In this document: piece after piece, positions 1 to 9,343 of the stretch
Layout: each line of letters starts with the position of its first letter
Position numbering within the stretch: the stretch's first letter is position 1
Program-made: the position numbers and the translations under genes
NCBI GenBank assembly: GCA_018398765.1
Contig: JAHBMJ010003591.1
Location: forward strand, 67,499 to 90,018
Reading direction: 5' to 3'
Source of the DNA: Chromera velia
Lineage: Eukaryota > Sar > Chromeraceae
DNA length: 22,520 nt
The notes under the pieces: model-generated
What the model saw: the letters and a program-made list of their open reading frames with translations, nothing else
The model's database searches: none
Told to the model about the DNA's origin: nothing

Positions 1-430
1 GGGATTTTAGCCCAGGATTTTAGCGGATTTTACGGGATTTTGACCAGGATTTTAGCGGATTTAGGCGGATTTTGCCCAGGATTCTGCCGGACTATTTCTC
101 CAGGATTTTAAAGTCTAAAATCCTGGCTCAAGGGATTATAAAGACTAAAATCCTAGATCCTAGGATTTTAGAAATGAATACCAGGATTTTACGGGATTTT
201 ACGGGATTATATCTTTCCCGTAAAAACCCGTATAATCCCATAAAATCCTAGGAAGAGGCTAGGATTTTAGCTTTCTTCCAGGATTTTAGATTCTAAAATC
301 CTAGGTGTAGGGATTATGTTTTTAACGTTAAGAGTCCGGTAGAATCCTGGGCAAAATCCGCTAAAATCCTGGCCAAAATCCCGTAAAATCCGCTAAAATC
401 CTGGGCTAAAATCCCGCAAAATCCTGGCTA
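1..430. mobile_element. Foldback element (long terminal inverted repeats), left edge cut by window
   Basis: Bases 1-93 and 324-415 are inverted copies of each other. The first 41 bases of the left arm match the reverse complement of 375-415 without a mismatch. After that there is one mismatch, a 9-base extra copy of a GCGGAT-type unit in the left arm, and a few more substitutions. Both arms are made of an iterated motif of the form CCAGGATTTTA or GCGGATTTTACGGGATTTT. Inside, smaller hairpins occur, for example CCAGGATTTTA at 100-110 facing TAAAATCCTGG at 116-126. The right arm appears to continue a few bases past 415, so the left end probably lies before base 1 and no target duplication can be tested. 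No coding potential is seen. It could be a foldback or MITE-type transposon or a palindromic satellite unit. Confidence 0.7.
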
Positions 431-2430
431 CCTGCAGGGCAACGCTAGTATTTGATGATGAGTGAGGGTTAAATCCTAGGTTAAATCCTAGATCTAGCAA
501 CGCGTGCCAACGCCAAATCCCAAGCCACTAACGAGGCTTTTTTCTTTCGGTCTTTGAGTATTCTCGATGCTCACTCAATAATTTCAGAGCAAAGAACATG
601 AAACTCTAAGCTGAAAGCGAAGAGAAACGGAAAAGAAAGACTCAAGAGGGGAATAAACTTGAAGGAAAAAATACGAGCAAGGAAGACTTAGTGGAAGAAT
701 CAGGGGCGTGTCGCATTTTCTCTTTATGCTCTCTTCTGTGCCTAGTTCTGTGCGTACATCGTTCTCCGTGGGAGGTCTCCTTGTCTCCCACAATAAAACC
801 ACGAGAAAAAAAAAATGGGTCCCAAGATAAAGGCATAGGGGCGCATAGTTTGCAAGGCACACAAACAAACACCGCCACTTCATCTGGGTCAAAGGGTTTC
901 ACAAATAGGCAGACAGGACGGATCGAAATGATTCAGAATTGAAAAAAAAATCATTTGCACTCAGATCTGCATTTCTTTTGGGTTGTTCCTCAGATCTGCT
1001 GCGGGGAAACAGGAAGAGAAAGATTGGGGCAAGCAAATGGATTTTTCTCTTGTCGTTCTGTCCTGCAGCAGGAAGGTCCCCTTCTCTGAATAGTGTATGC
1101 TCGTACAGGCTGCTGTACTCGAAGGGAAGTCAGGGTTGGAACGCAGACAAGTCACCTGTCGTGTGCACGGGACGTCTTTCAAAAAGAAAGGAGAGACAGA
1201 GGTTGTCAGAGGGCCGTGTGGTTACAAGAAGAGAAGATCAATTGGGAAGAGACCAACAAAGAGAGAAACAGAAAAAAAAAGAAAAGGACGGGAAAAGACA
1301 CAACATGTACGTAGGTCTCAGTGAATCAAAGCCCTGCTCTGCACTATTGTGAGTACGGACCCTTGGGACCAAAAAGGAGAGGATCCGGAAGAAAGACCTT
1401 CGTGTGACTGTCGCAGACTCCTGAAGGTTAGGATCAGGACCTGCACTCGGTCGGTTGGAGGCCCACAGATTGAGCCGGCAATGTGGGGAGGTTCGTTCCG
1501 CAGCTCTCACGTGACCTGAGCTTCGTCTGCTCAGAAGACAGCGAGGCGAGGGTTTGACATCTCTGCGTCGAGGTGACGGGACTTCTTCGGTTGGGAATGT
1601 TTCCTGGCCCCCTGATCACGCAAGCTGAGAAGCATTACTATGGAAGCAGCTGGCTGCGGAAGGGACAAGCAGACTGCGTTGCTTGGATGGATTCGGAGAG
1701 AGCGGCACAGAGGTATCAAAGACCTCCTGCGCATCTGCACCGAAGGTTGCTTCAAGGGTGCTGTGTGGTTTCACTCTGTCGTCTGTTCGTGATCGATTTC
1801 TATCACGGATGCGACGCATTGGGACCCTTTCCCACCCGTGCACCGGAGTAAAACCTCTCAGCCTTCTCAACATACACCGGAGGGCATGCAACGGAACCAG
1901 CTGGAGTGACCCGGTCATACAAGGCAAGGGGTTGCTTCTCCGAGGGCTTCTCAACCTCGGGTTCATCTTAACGAGGCGAGGGTTGACGTCTCTCTAGGGC
2001 TCTTTACCTCGGGGTAAAGGGACGAGGCAAAAAATGTGCCATGGGCTTCAAGGGATTTGATCGAATGCGTCACAATTGTGCGTTCACGGGATAAGCCACC
2101 TGTACTCCTCACTGAGACCCTGACTATGCACGCTCGGGACTGGTTTGGGAAGTGCTGCTCTGCGGAGACGGGACTCTGCGGGGAGACGGGATGGGAGAGA
2201 CGGCAAGTTTCTGAAAGGGAAAACGCAGAGGATCCTTTTTTCAGTGGCAAAGACAAGACCAGAGCAAAAGCGCCAGTGTTTCTTGATTGCAATCCCCCAA
2301 TTCTTGTAGAAGGTGTCGACGCTGTTGTAGGGGAAAGGGGTGGGCGGGCACAAATGATGCGCTGATCGGTGACAAATACGCAGGCGTGCGTCAGAAGTCG
2401 GTGTCTAAAACAACAGATAGATCGACAGGG
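431..2430. other. Non-coding stretch, no supportable gene
   Basis: About 2 kb with only short, overlapping open frames on both strands and no frame that stands out by composition or splice sites. It holds purine-rich runs around 600-700 and 1250-1300. A short imperfect repeat of GCGAGGGTT-GAC-TCTCT lies near 1544-1562 and 1976-1993. A small perfect hairpin is at 2002-2019 (stem CTTTACC, loop TCGG). Part of it may be promoter or 5' UTR of the gene starting at 2619. Confidence 0.5.
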
Positions 2431-2496
2431 TGTTGCATGAAACTCGATCAACGAAGCCGAGCATGACCATCGTGATCGCAGCCAGACCACTTCCTC

Positions 2497-2521
2497 ATAT
2501 ATATATATATATATATATATA
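2497..2521. repeat. (AT)n microsatellite upstream of the membrane protein gene
   Basis: Twelve and a half AT dinucleotides in a row, ending about 98 bases before the proposed ATG at 2619. It lies in the presumed 5' UTR or promoter of the gene to its right. Confidence 0.9.
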
Positions 2522-2618
2522 CCAAACAGTGGATCGGTTGCATGCAAGCTTCGCTCATCTAGCACAGCTTCTGTTAGATTTCGGTAACTTAAGAAGAAAG
2601 AAGTCGGTCTCTGCAAGG

Positions 2619-4306
2619 ATGCCGTTCTTTGGGTTTCTGGACAGACTGTCTCTGTACGCCCTCTACGCCTTCCTGAGCGTGTTGGGGTTAATTTTTCTCA
2701 TTGGAGGGTTGGGCCCTCCATACATTAACTACTTGGAGAACGCCAATGGAGGAAATCTGTGGATCCGTCTACAGAAGGAGGTCGTCCTCCAGGTTGCGTG
2801 TGCGTTCTTCGGCCTTCTGATCGTCGCACTGCCCTACCTCCTCTATCTGGTCAGCACGTCTCCATCTCCGTCTCGATTACTGCCTCCGCGTCTAATTCAA
2901 GAACAAAAAATGTCGCTCGTCGCAAATCAAGCTGTGTCATCCTCTGATAATATTCTCAATGCATCGGTGCAGGTCACGGTGGTGACGAATCTCGTCATGT
3001 GGCTGTGGAAGGAGCTCTGTCATTTCGTCTTCGGGAATGCAGACGACGGGGGAGACGGAGACAGTAACCTCGTCGGAGGCGGTCTTGGCCTGCCAAATGC
3101 GGTGTTCGGGGAGGAAAACCCCCAGAAACAGCCCCAGTGGCAAGCTGAGCTTCCCGACTGGCTGGCTAACATGGAGGGTCCCCCTGGAGGGACCCTAAAC
3201 GTGTGGAAGAAGTTCTGGTCGTTTCTGCTGGCTTCCCTCTGCGTCGCGGCAACTGCCTCGTTTGCATGGCAGTATGTGGTCAGGTTCTCCCGTTTTCCAT
3301 TTCTTTTCATTGCCCTCATTTGTACTCGCTCTTGCCTTTTCCTTCATGCCTTCTTCTCTCCTTTTCTCCCGTGCATGCCTGCCTGCAGATCTCTCCAGGC
3401 TACCCCGTAGTCATGGATATCGCCAACATGAGTGTGAAGATCGGCTTCCAGTCCCCCGTTATTTTGGACACCCTTTCCCTCCACAAGAGGATGGATGAGG
3501 CAAAGGAGGAAGCCGTTAAGCGGACAATGGAGGAGATAGTGACGCCTCTGGTCGAGGAGCTCGTCTCCGAGAAGAAGATCCTGAGGCAGGCGCTCTCAAA
3601 AATGGGTCGGGTCTTTAGGGATTTATCTCTTTACATACAAACCGTCCACACAGCTCACATTAACGTCCGGTCACCAGGATTTACAGGACTCAACCCCTTT
3701 GTCTGATCATACTGCGATACTTTGTCCTTTATCAGCTCTTGTTCGATCCATGACAATTCCCTTATATGCGCCGTGTCTTTTGTCAATAACCTGGATGTTG
3801 TCTGCAGATTTTTTCCTTGTGGAGTACAAAGACAGACGACGCTTCTTATTGACTCAAAGACAGCATTCTAGCAGGAAGACGTCTGGGCGGGGGGGTTCTC
3901 TCGACACAGAGTTTCTAGATTCCAGGTGGGCCTGCCTCTCGTGATCAGGCAGGCAGGCCTTCAAGTCAATTTCCCTTCTAGTTGTGTTCTCAACTAAATG
4001 ACTGGATAGATGGGTCTGATGGTGACATCGCACACCTACAACTGCATGTTTATGTGTCTGCAGGTCTGCGATAATGGTCCCTCAGCTGGAATTGCTGGCG
4101 ATGAAGAGTGAGAGGCAGAGAAGAGGAACGTGCCTCCCGATCAACCCCCTCGGAACACATCGAGGAGCTCGAACAGAGACTCGAGGAACTGGACTACAGT
4201 CAGGTACTCTTCCTCTTCTTTACGATTTGTGTCTATGTCTTTCGCCCCTTTGCTTTTGCTCTCTTTCTAAGACCCTCTCTCTTTCTCTCTCTCTCTCTCT
4301 CTCACA

Positions 4307-4338
<32 letters not shown>

Positions 4339-4575
4339 GACAGACACACACACACATACATACACACTCACACACACACAGGCGGTCTCTCCTTGTTTCT
4401 CATTCCTTCCACCTCTCTCCCTCAATGACCGTTTCTTTTACTCTCTACATTTATCTTTGCTTCTTCCTCCCCCCCCCATCTCTTTCATCTTCCCCCCCCC
4501 TTTGCTATGAATTCAATCTCTATTCTTCCCCGGCCTGTCTCTACATATAAATGCAACTCATTTGTGTATACTTGC

Positions 4576-4612
<37 letters not shown>

Positions 4613-4641
4613 CGTATGTATGTGTATGTGTGTGTGTGTGT

Positions 4642-4683
<42 letters not shown>

Positions 4684-5513
4684 GAGAGAGAGGAATGATC
4701 ATGTGAGTATGAATTGACTGACTGTATGTGTATGAGTGTGTATATCTATGTATATGCGTGTGTGCATGCGATGCCGTACGATGCAGTCTGTGCCTCCCAT
4801 GGCAACGACAACCACCACTACAACTGTGAAGCCAGTCATGCAGGGATCCCTCAAAGCCCTTGGCTTGTTCTCGGTTGAGAAGATCCTTTTCGGGGTGTTT
4901 TTAGTTCTGATGATCATCCTTGCATGCCGCCACTGGTCCGTCAGTTCGCAAATTTTAAACATACTTGAATTTGAAGAGGGTTGCCCCCACGGTCATGAAA
5001 TCCGATGATTTTGGCTTCTCAACGACTGCATAATTTAGGGCATGGATCAGATGCAATGAGATGTATAAAGCAATGTGTTGAAGCGTGTTGCGTGTGTATG
5101 CGTATACTGCTGGATGTAGGTTTGTAGAACTCCTGCGCGCCGTTCTGTGCCCTGGGGCAGAGGCCAACCCAAGACCCCTCACATTCCTCGCCCCCGTTCT
5201 CGGCAGACCTTTCCTCTGCCGTGCCTGTCACATGCTCTCCGAAATGCAGAATGCCCACCTCTTCTTCTTCGCCGCGGGGAGGAATGTGATTACGATCTAC
5301 GCCCACATTTCCACCTACATCCCGGATATCTCATCCTTTATGCCAATTGTGGTTTTGAGAGCCAGCAACAACAACGTTGTTGACCGGCTGTGGCAGTTTC
5401 GCCACTCCCTTGCCCAGAGAGGATTGATAAAAGTGTTGCTTACAGCCAGAAGAACGAGGCTGACCTGTTCCTCTAGATTTGATCCCGACCATGTAATGCA
5501 TGGCCTCTTCTAG
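2619..5513 (+). CDS. Unrecognised multi-pass membrane protein, about six exons
   Basis: I do not recognise this protein. Proposed exons are 2619-3278, 3389-3605, 3808-3925, 4119-4203, 4787-4935 and 5120-5513, which together give an open 540-residue frame. Acceptors before 3389 and 3808 are CTGCAG and the one before 4787 is ATGCAG, like the other genes here. Hydrophobic helices are near residues 10-31, 56-77, 199-219 and 393-407. A charged helical stretch lies at about 255-292 (RMDEAKEEAVKRTMEEIVTP and onward), an acidic coiled-coil-like piece (EHIEELEQRLEELDY) ends exon 4, and seven threonines precede the fourth helix. The ATG at 2619 is chosen because the first hydrophobic helix follows at once and the upstream part of the frame is a translated AT repeat. 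Weak points: bases 2850-2972 may be a 123-bp in-frame intron; the exon 4 acceptor is atypical; the exon 6 acceptor is TAG without C; and the last exon may instead start at 5514 and end at 5634 or 5660. The product is inferred to be an integral membrane protein. Confidence 0.55.
2850..2972 (+). other. Possible 123-bp in-frame intron in the membrane protein gene
   Basis: The segment starts with GTCAGC at a codon boundary, ends with GGTGCAG at a codon boundary, is a multiple of three long and contains no stop. Its codon choice is less G/C-ending than the flanks, and removing it joins two hydrophobic or aromatic segments (residues up to 77, then VTVVTNLVMWLW). It may be an intron, optionally retained, or simply coding. 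The pyrimidine tract is weak. Confidence 0.4.
4275..4380. repeat. (CT)n followed by (CA)n tract in intron
   Basis: A CT-rich run passes directly into an interrupted CA run. It lies in the intron between proposed exons 4 and 5 of the membrane protein gene. Confidence 0.9.
4579..4681. repeat. (GT)n tract in intron
   Basis: About 100 bases of GT dinucleotides with a few TATG interruptions, in the same intron as the CT/CA tract. Together they make that intron (4204-4786) largely simple sequence. Confidence 0.9.
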
Positions 5514-5660
5514 GGCAACACTCAGCTCGGAGCCCACATCGGTCGGCTGTGTGAAAGCCCCGTCCTGCAGGCAAATGCTCAAGGCAGCCCTGTGTACGGA
5601 GCAATTCCTGCAGGACGAAAGGTGTCTGTCCTAGACAGCGGATCTATCCACCTTTACTGA

Positions 5661-6242
5661 AGGATGGATGAATGGGTGGAGAGGGGCACGAAGCAGCAGT
5701 GAGGCTGCGTGAGAGGTTTGAAAGAAAGAAAGAGCTGACAGGACTAACAAGAGACGGTGAAAAATGCTAGGGCAAGTTTTCAATGAGACATGCTGAGGGT
5801 GTGAAAGCGTCGCGTCCAGAATCAAAAAAGATAAAGAGAAAACAAGTACATCAAAAAAGGGATCGAGGAAAAGAAGAATATGTCACATCGATTATCCCGC
5901 GGCCAGCGCGCGTCTGCTCGGCCCGGGTCCGGCGCCTTTACGGACCGCGATGCATGTGAATGCATGGATGACGAATTCTGTAAAAGCATGCCAATCTCTC
6001 ATCGATTGGCCTGCACTGATGCCTTTGATCTCGTTGTTTCGAAGCGAGAAGGAAGAGTGGAGATGGAAAAATTCGATGAGGGGGCTGTCGTTGTTGAGGC
6101 AGATGCAGAGCTACCGCCTTCTACTGAGGGGGGGGGAGAGAGAAAAGGCCTCATTGTTCTCTTCCCCCCAGAATGGGGTACTAAATAAGGCCGCATGGAT
6201 CAATGAAACGAATGACTCGGAAGCAATGAAAATAGGTACATT
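5661..6242. other. Intergenic stretch, no confident gene
   Basis: Follows the 3' end of the membrane protein gene. One frame is open from an ATG at 5880 to a TAA at 6186 (102 residues, acidic in its second half), but there is no homology I recognise, no second exon and no strong support. It is therefore not called as a gene. Confidence 0.4.
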
Positions 6243-6374
6243 TTTCTTCTGCCTGTTTTCCGCTTCGATCAACCATGCACATGATGCACTCCACTGGAAA
6301 CAATGACAAATGCCACGTCTTTCTTCTGCCTGTTTTTCACTTTGATCAACCATGCACATGATGCACTCCACTGG
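6243..6374. repeat. Tandem duplication, 77-bp spacing
   Basis: The sequence beginning TTTCTTCTGCCTGTTTT at 6243 recurs at 6320. Each copy runs about 55 bases and ends in the same ATGCACTCCACTGG; there are a few substitutions. The inner part includes the palindrome-like CATGCACATG. Confidence 0.85.
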
Positions 6375-7002
6375 CAAAGCCACTCCAGAGCCGTCTTTTC
6401 ATTGATTGACCAGTATTAACGAACAGATTTCCTTGGGATTGTGGATTCGACTGTGATGCGGTAAGTTATAGTCTGTCTGCCTCTGTCAGCCACGGTGGAT
6501 GCGGCATGCAAAGTCATTGTGGTACAATGAAGTAAACTTTTCGAATCTGTTGTTATCCCAGGCAGCTATTGATCTAGGACAGCTATATGCACATCAAAGT
6601 AGGCATTACTGTTTGATATTTTTTTTTTGCATGTTTTCTTAGCTATATTTAAGTAGTTTTTTTTTGTACTAGCTGTTCTAGATATTGTTATCTAGTATTG
6701 TTTTATATTTTATTTGAATTTATTCAAGTTCAATCATAATAATAGTAATAATATAAATTAATATAAATAAATTAAAGTAATAATATGAAATATTTAAAGC
6801 TATAGACTTGTAGTTGCTAAGAAATCTTTACTAGGATTCTCCTTCATTATTTTTATGATCATGAACGCTTTTCCACTCAAAAATGAAAAAAACATCTTCA
6901 GCAGTACTGAAAAGTTTTATCCTATAGCCTATTTTAGAATCTTAAATTTAGGACTAAACCCGAAGCCTTGTGTGTGATAGTTTCCAAGCATACTGCAGGC
7001 AA
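6375..7002. other. AT-rich non-coding island
   Basis: Mostly A and T from about 6610 on, with runs of T and TAATA-type repeats and no long open frame on either strand. It borders the transposable element that starts at 7008. I see no further structure that can be named. Confidence 0.5.
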
Positions 7003-7007
7003 AGAAG
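7003..7007. repeat. Target site duplication AGAAG, left copy
   Basis: AGAAG directly precedes the ATATCCCTAAC end of the element. The same five bases directly follow its other end at 9339-9343. Confidence 0.7.
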
Positions 7008-7089
7008 ATATCCCTAACATATTGGGGGATAAATGGGGGAAATGGGGAGGAAATGGGGCCCATTATGGCCCATTTCTGAAAAACGGGGT

Positions 7090-7097
7090 CCTATTTT
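7090..7097. repeat. Target site duplication CCTATTTT, left copy
   Basis: CCTATTTT abuts the CTAGGCTTGG end of the inner element, and the same eight bases follow its other end at 7495-7502. Confidence 0.75.
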
Positions 7098-7494
7098 CTA
7101 GGCTTGGATTCAATATATACATATATATATCTTTAGACTTTCCCTAATATAATAATATAAATATAATATAATATGATATAACATCTATATAGATTTGTCC
7201 GTGTTTATCTTTCTTTCCCTCGTAATTCCGAGTCAACCCTAGATTCAACCAGTGACAACCACATCTTTCATCTGGACAGAGCAACCTCCTGCTGAATCCT
7301 TTTCAAAAACCGCCTCATCAACCAAAGAAACGCGTCGTCATCAGATTTTGTAGGCCAGATCTTCATTCTCTAACTCGTCTCCTCTAACCTAATCTTCATC
7401 TTCCCATGTTACATTAAGTTTATATTATATTATATTACATTATATTATATTAGCGTTTTGTCTGAAATATAATATATATTGAATCCAAGCCTAG
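7098..7494. mobile_element. 397-bp MITE nested in the larger element (8-bp target duplication)
   Basis: The left end CTAGGCTTGGATTCAATATA (7098-7117) is matched by its reverse complement at the right end (ending 7494). The inverted repeats are about 22 bases. A perfect 8-bp direct repeat, CCTATTTT, lies immediately outside each end. There is no open frame of note inside, so this is a miniature inverted-repeat element moved by a transposase encoded elsewhere. An 8-bp duplication is typical of hAT elements and also occurs in Merlin; the CTAGG terminus is close to, but not a textbook, hAT end. It interrupts the left arm region of the 7008-9338 element and so inserted later. Confidence 0.8.
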
Positions 7495-7502
7495 CCTATT
7501 TT
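7495..7502. repeat. Target site duplication CCTATTTT, right copy
   Basis: Second copy of the 8-bp duplication flanking the nested element, identical to 7090-7097. Confidence 0.75.
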
Positions 7503-8224
7503 TTATGGCAAAAAACATGTTCAGAGGCTAAAAAAAGGTGTGTTTCAAAAATTTTGAGGCTTCTAGACTCTTAAACACTAACTTAGAACACTATTTGACA
7601 TATATTTCAAAAATTATAAGGTTAACTAAAAAATGGAAGGAAATGGGGGGCCCATTTTTCAGGTAAATTTCCTTAAGTAAAAAATGGGGACAAAATAGTA
7701 TGAAATAGAGTAAAAATGGAGGACTCTATAATTATTCTTTTTTTAATGTTAAAACATCAAAACAACTTCTAAAGTGGTATTAGAAGCTTTATTGACTCTC
7801 AAACTTTTATTTTCATTATGTTTCCCCTTGCTAAACTATAATAATATATATAGAGAAATATAAGTTTAAAGAATAGTAGTGATACTAGTGAATATGACAT
7901 GACATTGTTTTGACTCACTACACACAGTTTCTGCACAATTCTTCATATCAGTCATCTTCTGCAAGGGATTGAAAATATCTTTTTGCTGCCATCTCTTTGA
8001 CGACATCCCCTGGCTCAAACCTTTGATGAGAGAGACACTCCTTGAGCAGAGGGTGCCCGTTTTTTAACAGAAAGGTCAGCCGGTCTTAAAGTGCTGCAGT
8101 GGCAGCGGTGCTGTCTCATTTGGCTCTATCCGGCGTTTAGGTTTTGTGATCAGCCTCTGTATGCGCTTTCTTCTTCACAATTAAATTTTGTTGAATGTAT
8201 CTGTCACATTTTGTATATATGCAG

Positions 8225-8947
8225 GTGGAAAAGCAGAGGGGCCTCTCGATGAAAAGAAGCTGAAAAAGCTGAGGAAGATGAAGATGAGAAACTTGTCGGA
8301 GGATGAGCGCCTTAACGTTAGTCTGGAGAAGACCTCAAAAGAAGTAGTCAAAAAACTGTATGTCTATTTTGGCTTGCTTTCACAGAATTTTCAGATCTAT
8401 TTGCAAGTTTATTTATCTTTGCATTGTATGATACAGAAACTGGAGGCAGAGATCGACCTCTGTCGACCTCTGTCGGCGCTCCTTACAATAGGGGGGGAGA
8501 GCAAAGTCTGAGTGGGAGCTCCTGTGCCAGTAGCTTTTTCTGCACAAGCGAAAGCTAGAGAGAGTTCTGAAGATCACCCGAGGAGGACCTCGCAGGTGTG
8601 GGGAAGTGATTTCAGATACTTTCCTTCAGGTGAGGCAGAGTGTACATCTGATCTTTATTGACTGGCCAGGGATCATCCTGGTTAGCTCAGTCACAAAAAG
8701 AGCGTTCTTTCAAAAACATGAAGAGGCGAAGATTTAGATTCGCTGGTCCAATGTTGAAAGAACACCAGAAGCTTTCGCTTTTAGCGGGGAAGCGGAAAGC
8801 GAGTCAGCGGAAAGCGAGTGTAAGGCCAGGTTTGAGGAGAAGACAAATGGCCTCACGGATGGAGAATGGTGGGGTGACTATGATTTTGCGGATGATTTTT
8901 TTGCATCCCTGAAGATGGAATTAGAATCGCAGCCTATCGATAGTTAA
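8225..8947 (+). pseudogene. Decayed or captured coding fragment inside the 2.3-kb element
   Basis: This block is less AT-rich than the element around it and shows several coding-like frames, none complete. After an ATGCAG acceptor at 8220-8225 an open, lysine-rich frame begins (EKKLKKLRKMKMRNLSEDER). A second piece follows an ATACAG at 8431-8436 (KLEAEIDLCRPLSALL), with a TGA at 8509. In another frame, bases 8534-8947 read as protein (for example HLIFIDWPGIILVSS and GEWWGDYDFADDFFASLKME) but are broken by TAG at 8735-8737 and preceded by TAG at 8531; the frame ends in TAA at 8945-8947. I do not recognise the product. It may be a host gene fragment carried by the transposon, a relic of the element's own gene, or a spliced gene whose exons I cannot join. 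Confidence 0.35.
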
Positions 8948-9100
8948 AATGATTAAAGAGTCATTTAAAAATATTGACAATGCATGTTCAAGTGTTTGAA
9001 AACGTATTAGAGCTTGTTTTAGGCTTTAAAAACATTAAAAAATGCTATAATTTTGAAATAAGGTATAATAGGGTATAAATGGGGTATAATAGGGTATTAG

Positions 9101-9120
9101 AAAATGGGGTACCCCATTTT
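9101..9120. repeat. Perfect 20-nt palindrome
   Basis: AAAATGGGGTACCCCATTTT is its own reverse complement. It lies near the right end of the 2.3-kb element and uses the same ATGGGG/CCCCAT motif found in the element's termini, so it may be a subterminal transposase-binding or foldback structure. Confidence 0.85.
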
Positions 9121-9338
9121 TCCCCCATTTCTGTATATATATTTTTTATGTATTCAAAATTATTCTTTGGCTTTGTAAGCAGCAAATATGATTAGAAGAA
9201 GCTTAAAACTAATTTTTAGACTAAATTTGAGCTCTATATAACTTACGTACCCCTTATAAAATATATAGCCTATTTTTCAGAAATGGGGTATAAGGGGGGC
9301 CCATTTTCTCCCATTATCCCCCAATATGTTAGGGATAT

Positions 9339-9343
9339 AGAAG
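9339..9343. repeat. Target site duplication AGAAG, right copy
   Basis: Matches 7003-7007 and directly follows the GTTAGGGATAT end of the 2.3-kb element. Confidence 0.7.

Larger units (their letters stand above)
7008..9338. mobile_element. 2.3-kb terminal-inverted-repeat DNA element, probably non-autonomous
   Basis: The left end reads ATATCCCTAACATATTGGGG and the right end is its exact reverse complement. The first 25 bases of the arms are identical. Imperfect similarity then continues to about 7083 on the left and 9269 on the right, including a shared CCCATTTCTGAAAAA. A 5-bp direct duplication, AGAAG, flanks both ends, as expected for transposase-mediated insertion. The interior is AT-rich, with further ATGGGG/CCCCAT hairpins (for example 7633-7690 and 9101-9131), and carries a second inserted element at 7098-7494 and a decayed coding segment at 8225-8947. 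No transposase motif (DDE or DDD triad) is visible, so it may be non-autonomous and have captured host sequence. Superfamily is undetermined; a 5-bp duplication does not fit Tc1/mariner, Harbinger or hAT. Confidence 0.75.

Noticed and set aside
1-430. CRISPR-like array of regularly repeated motif
   Set aside because: The repeats are in inverted orientation with no unique equal-length spacers, and the window is eukaryotic; a foldback element fits better.
2002-2019. Small hairpin CTTTACC-TCGG-GGTAAAG
   Set aside because: A 7-bp stem is expected by chance in a window this long, and nothing nearby suggests a function.
1963-2616. 217-codon open frame on the minus strand
   Set aside because: It runs through the (AT)n repeat as IYIYIY and overlaps the 5' flank of the plus-strand gene; no coding features.
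5880-6188. Open frame of 102 codons starting at ATG 5880, acidic second half
   Set aside because: No family recognised, no joining exons with the usual TGCAG acceptors, and the N-terminal part has unusual composition. Could be chance; transcript data would be needed.
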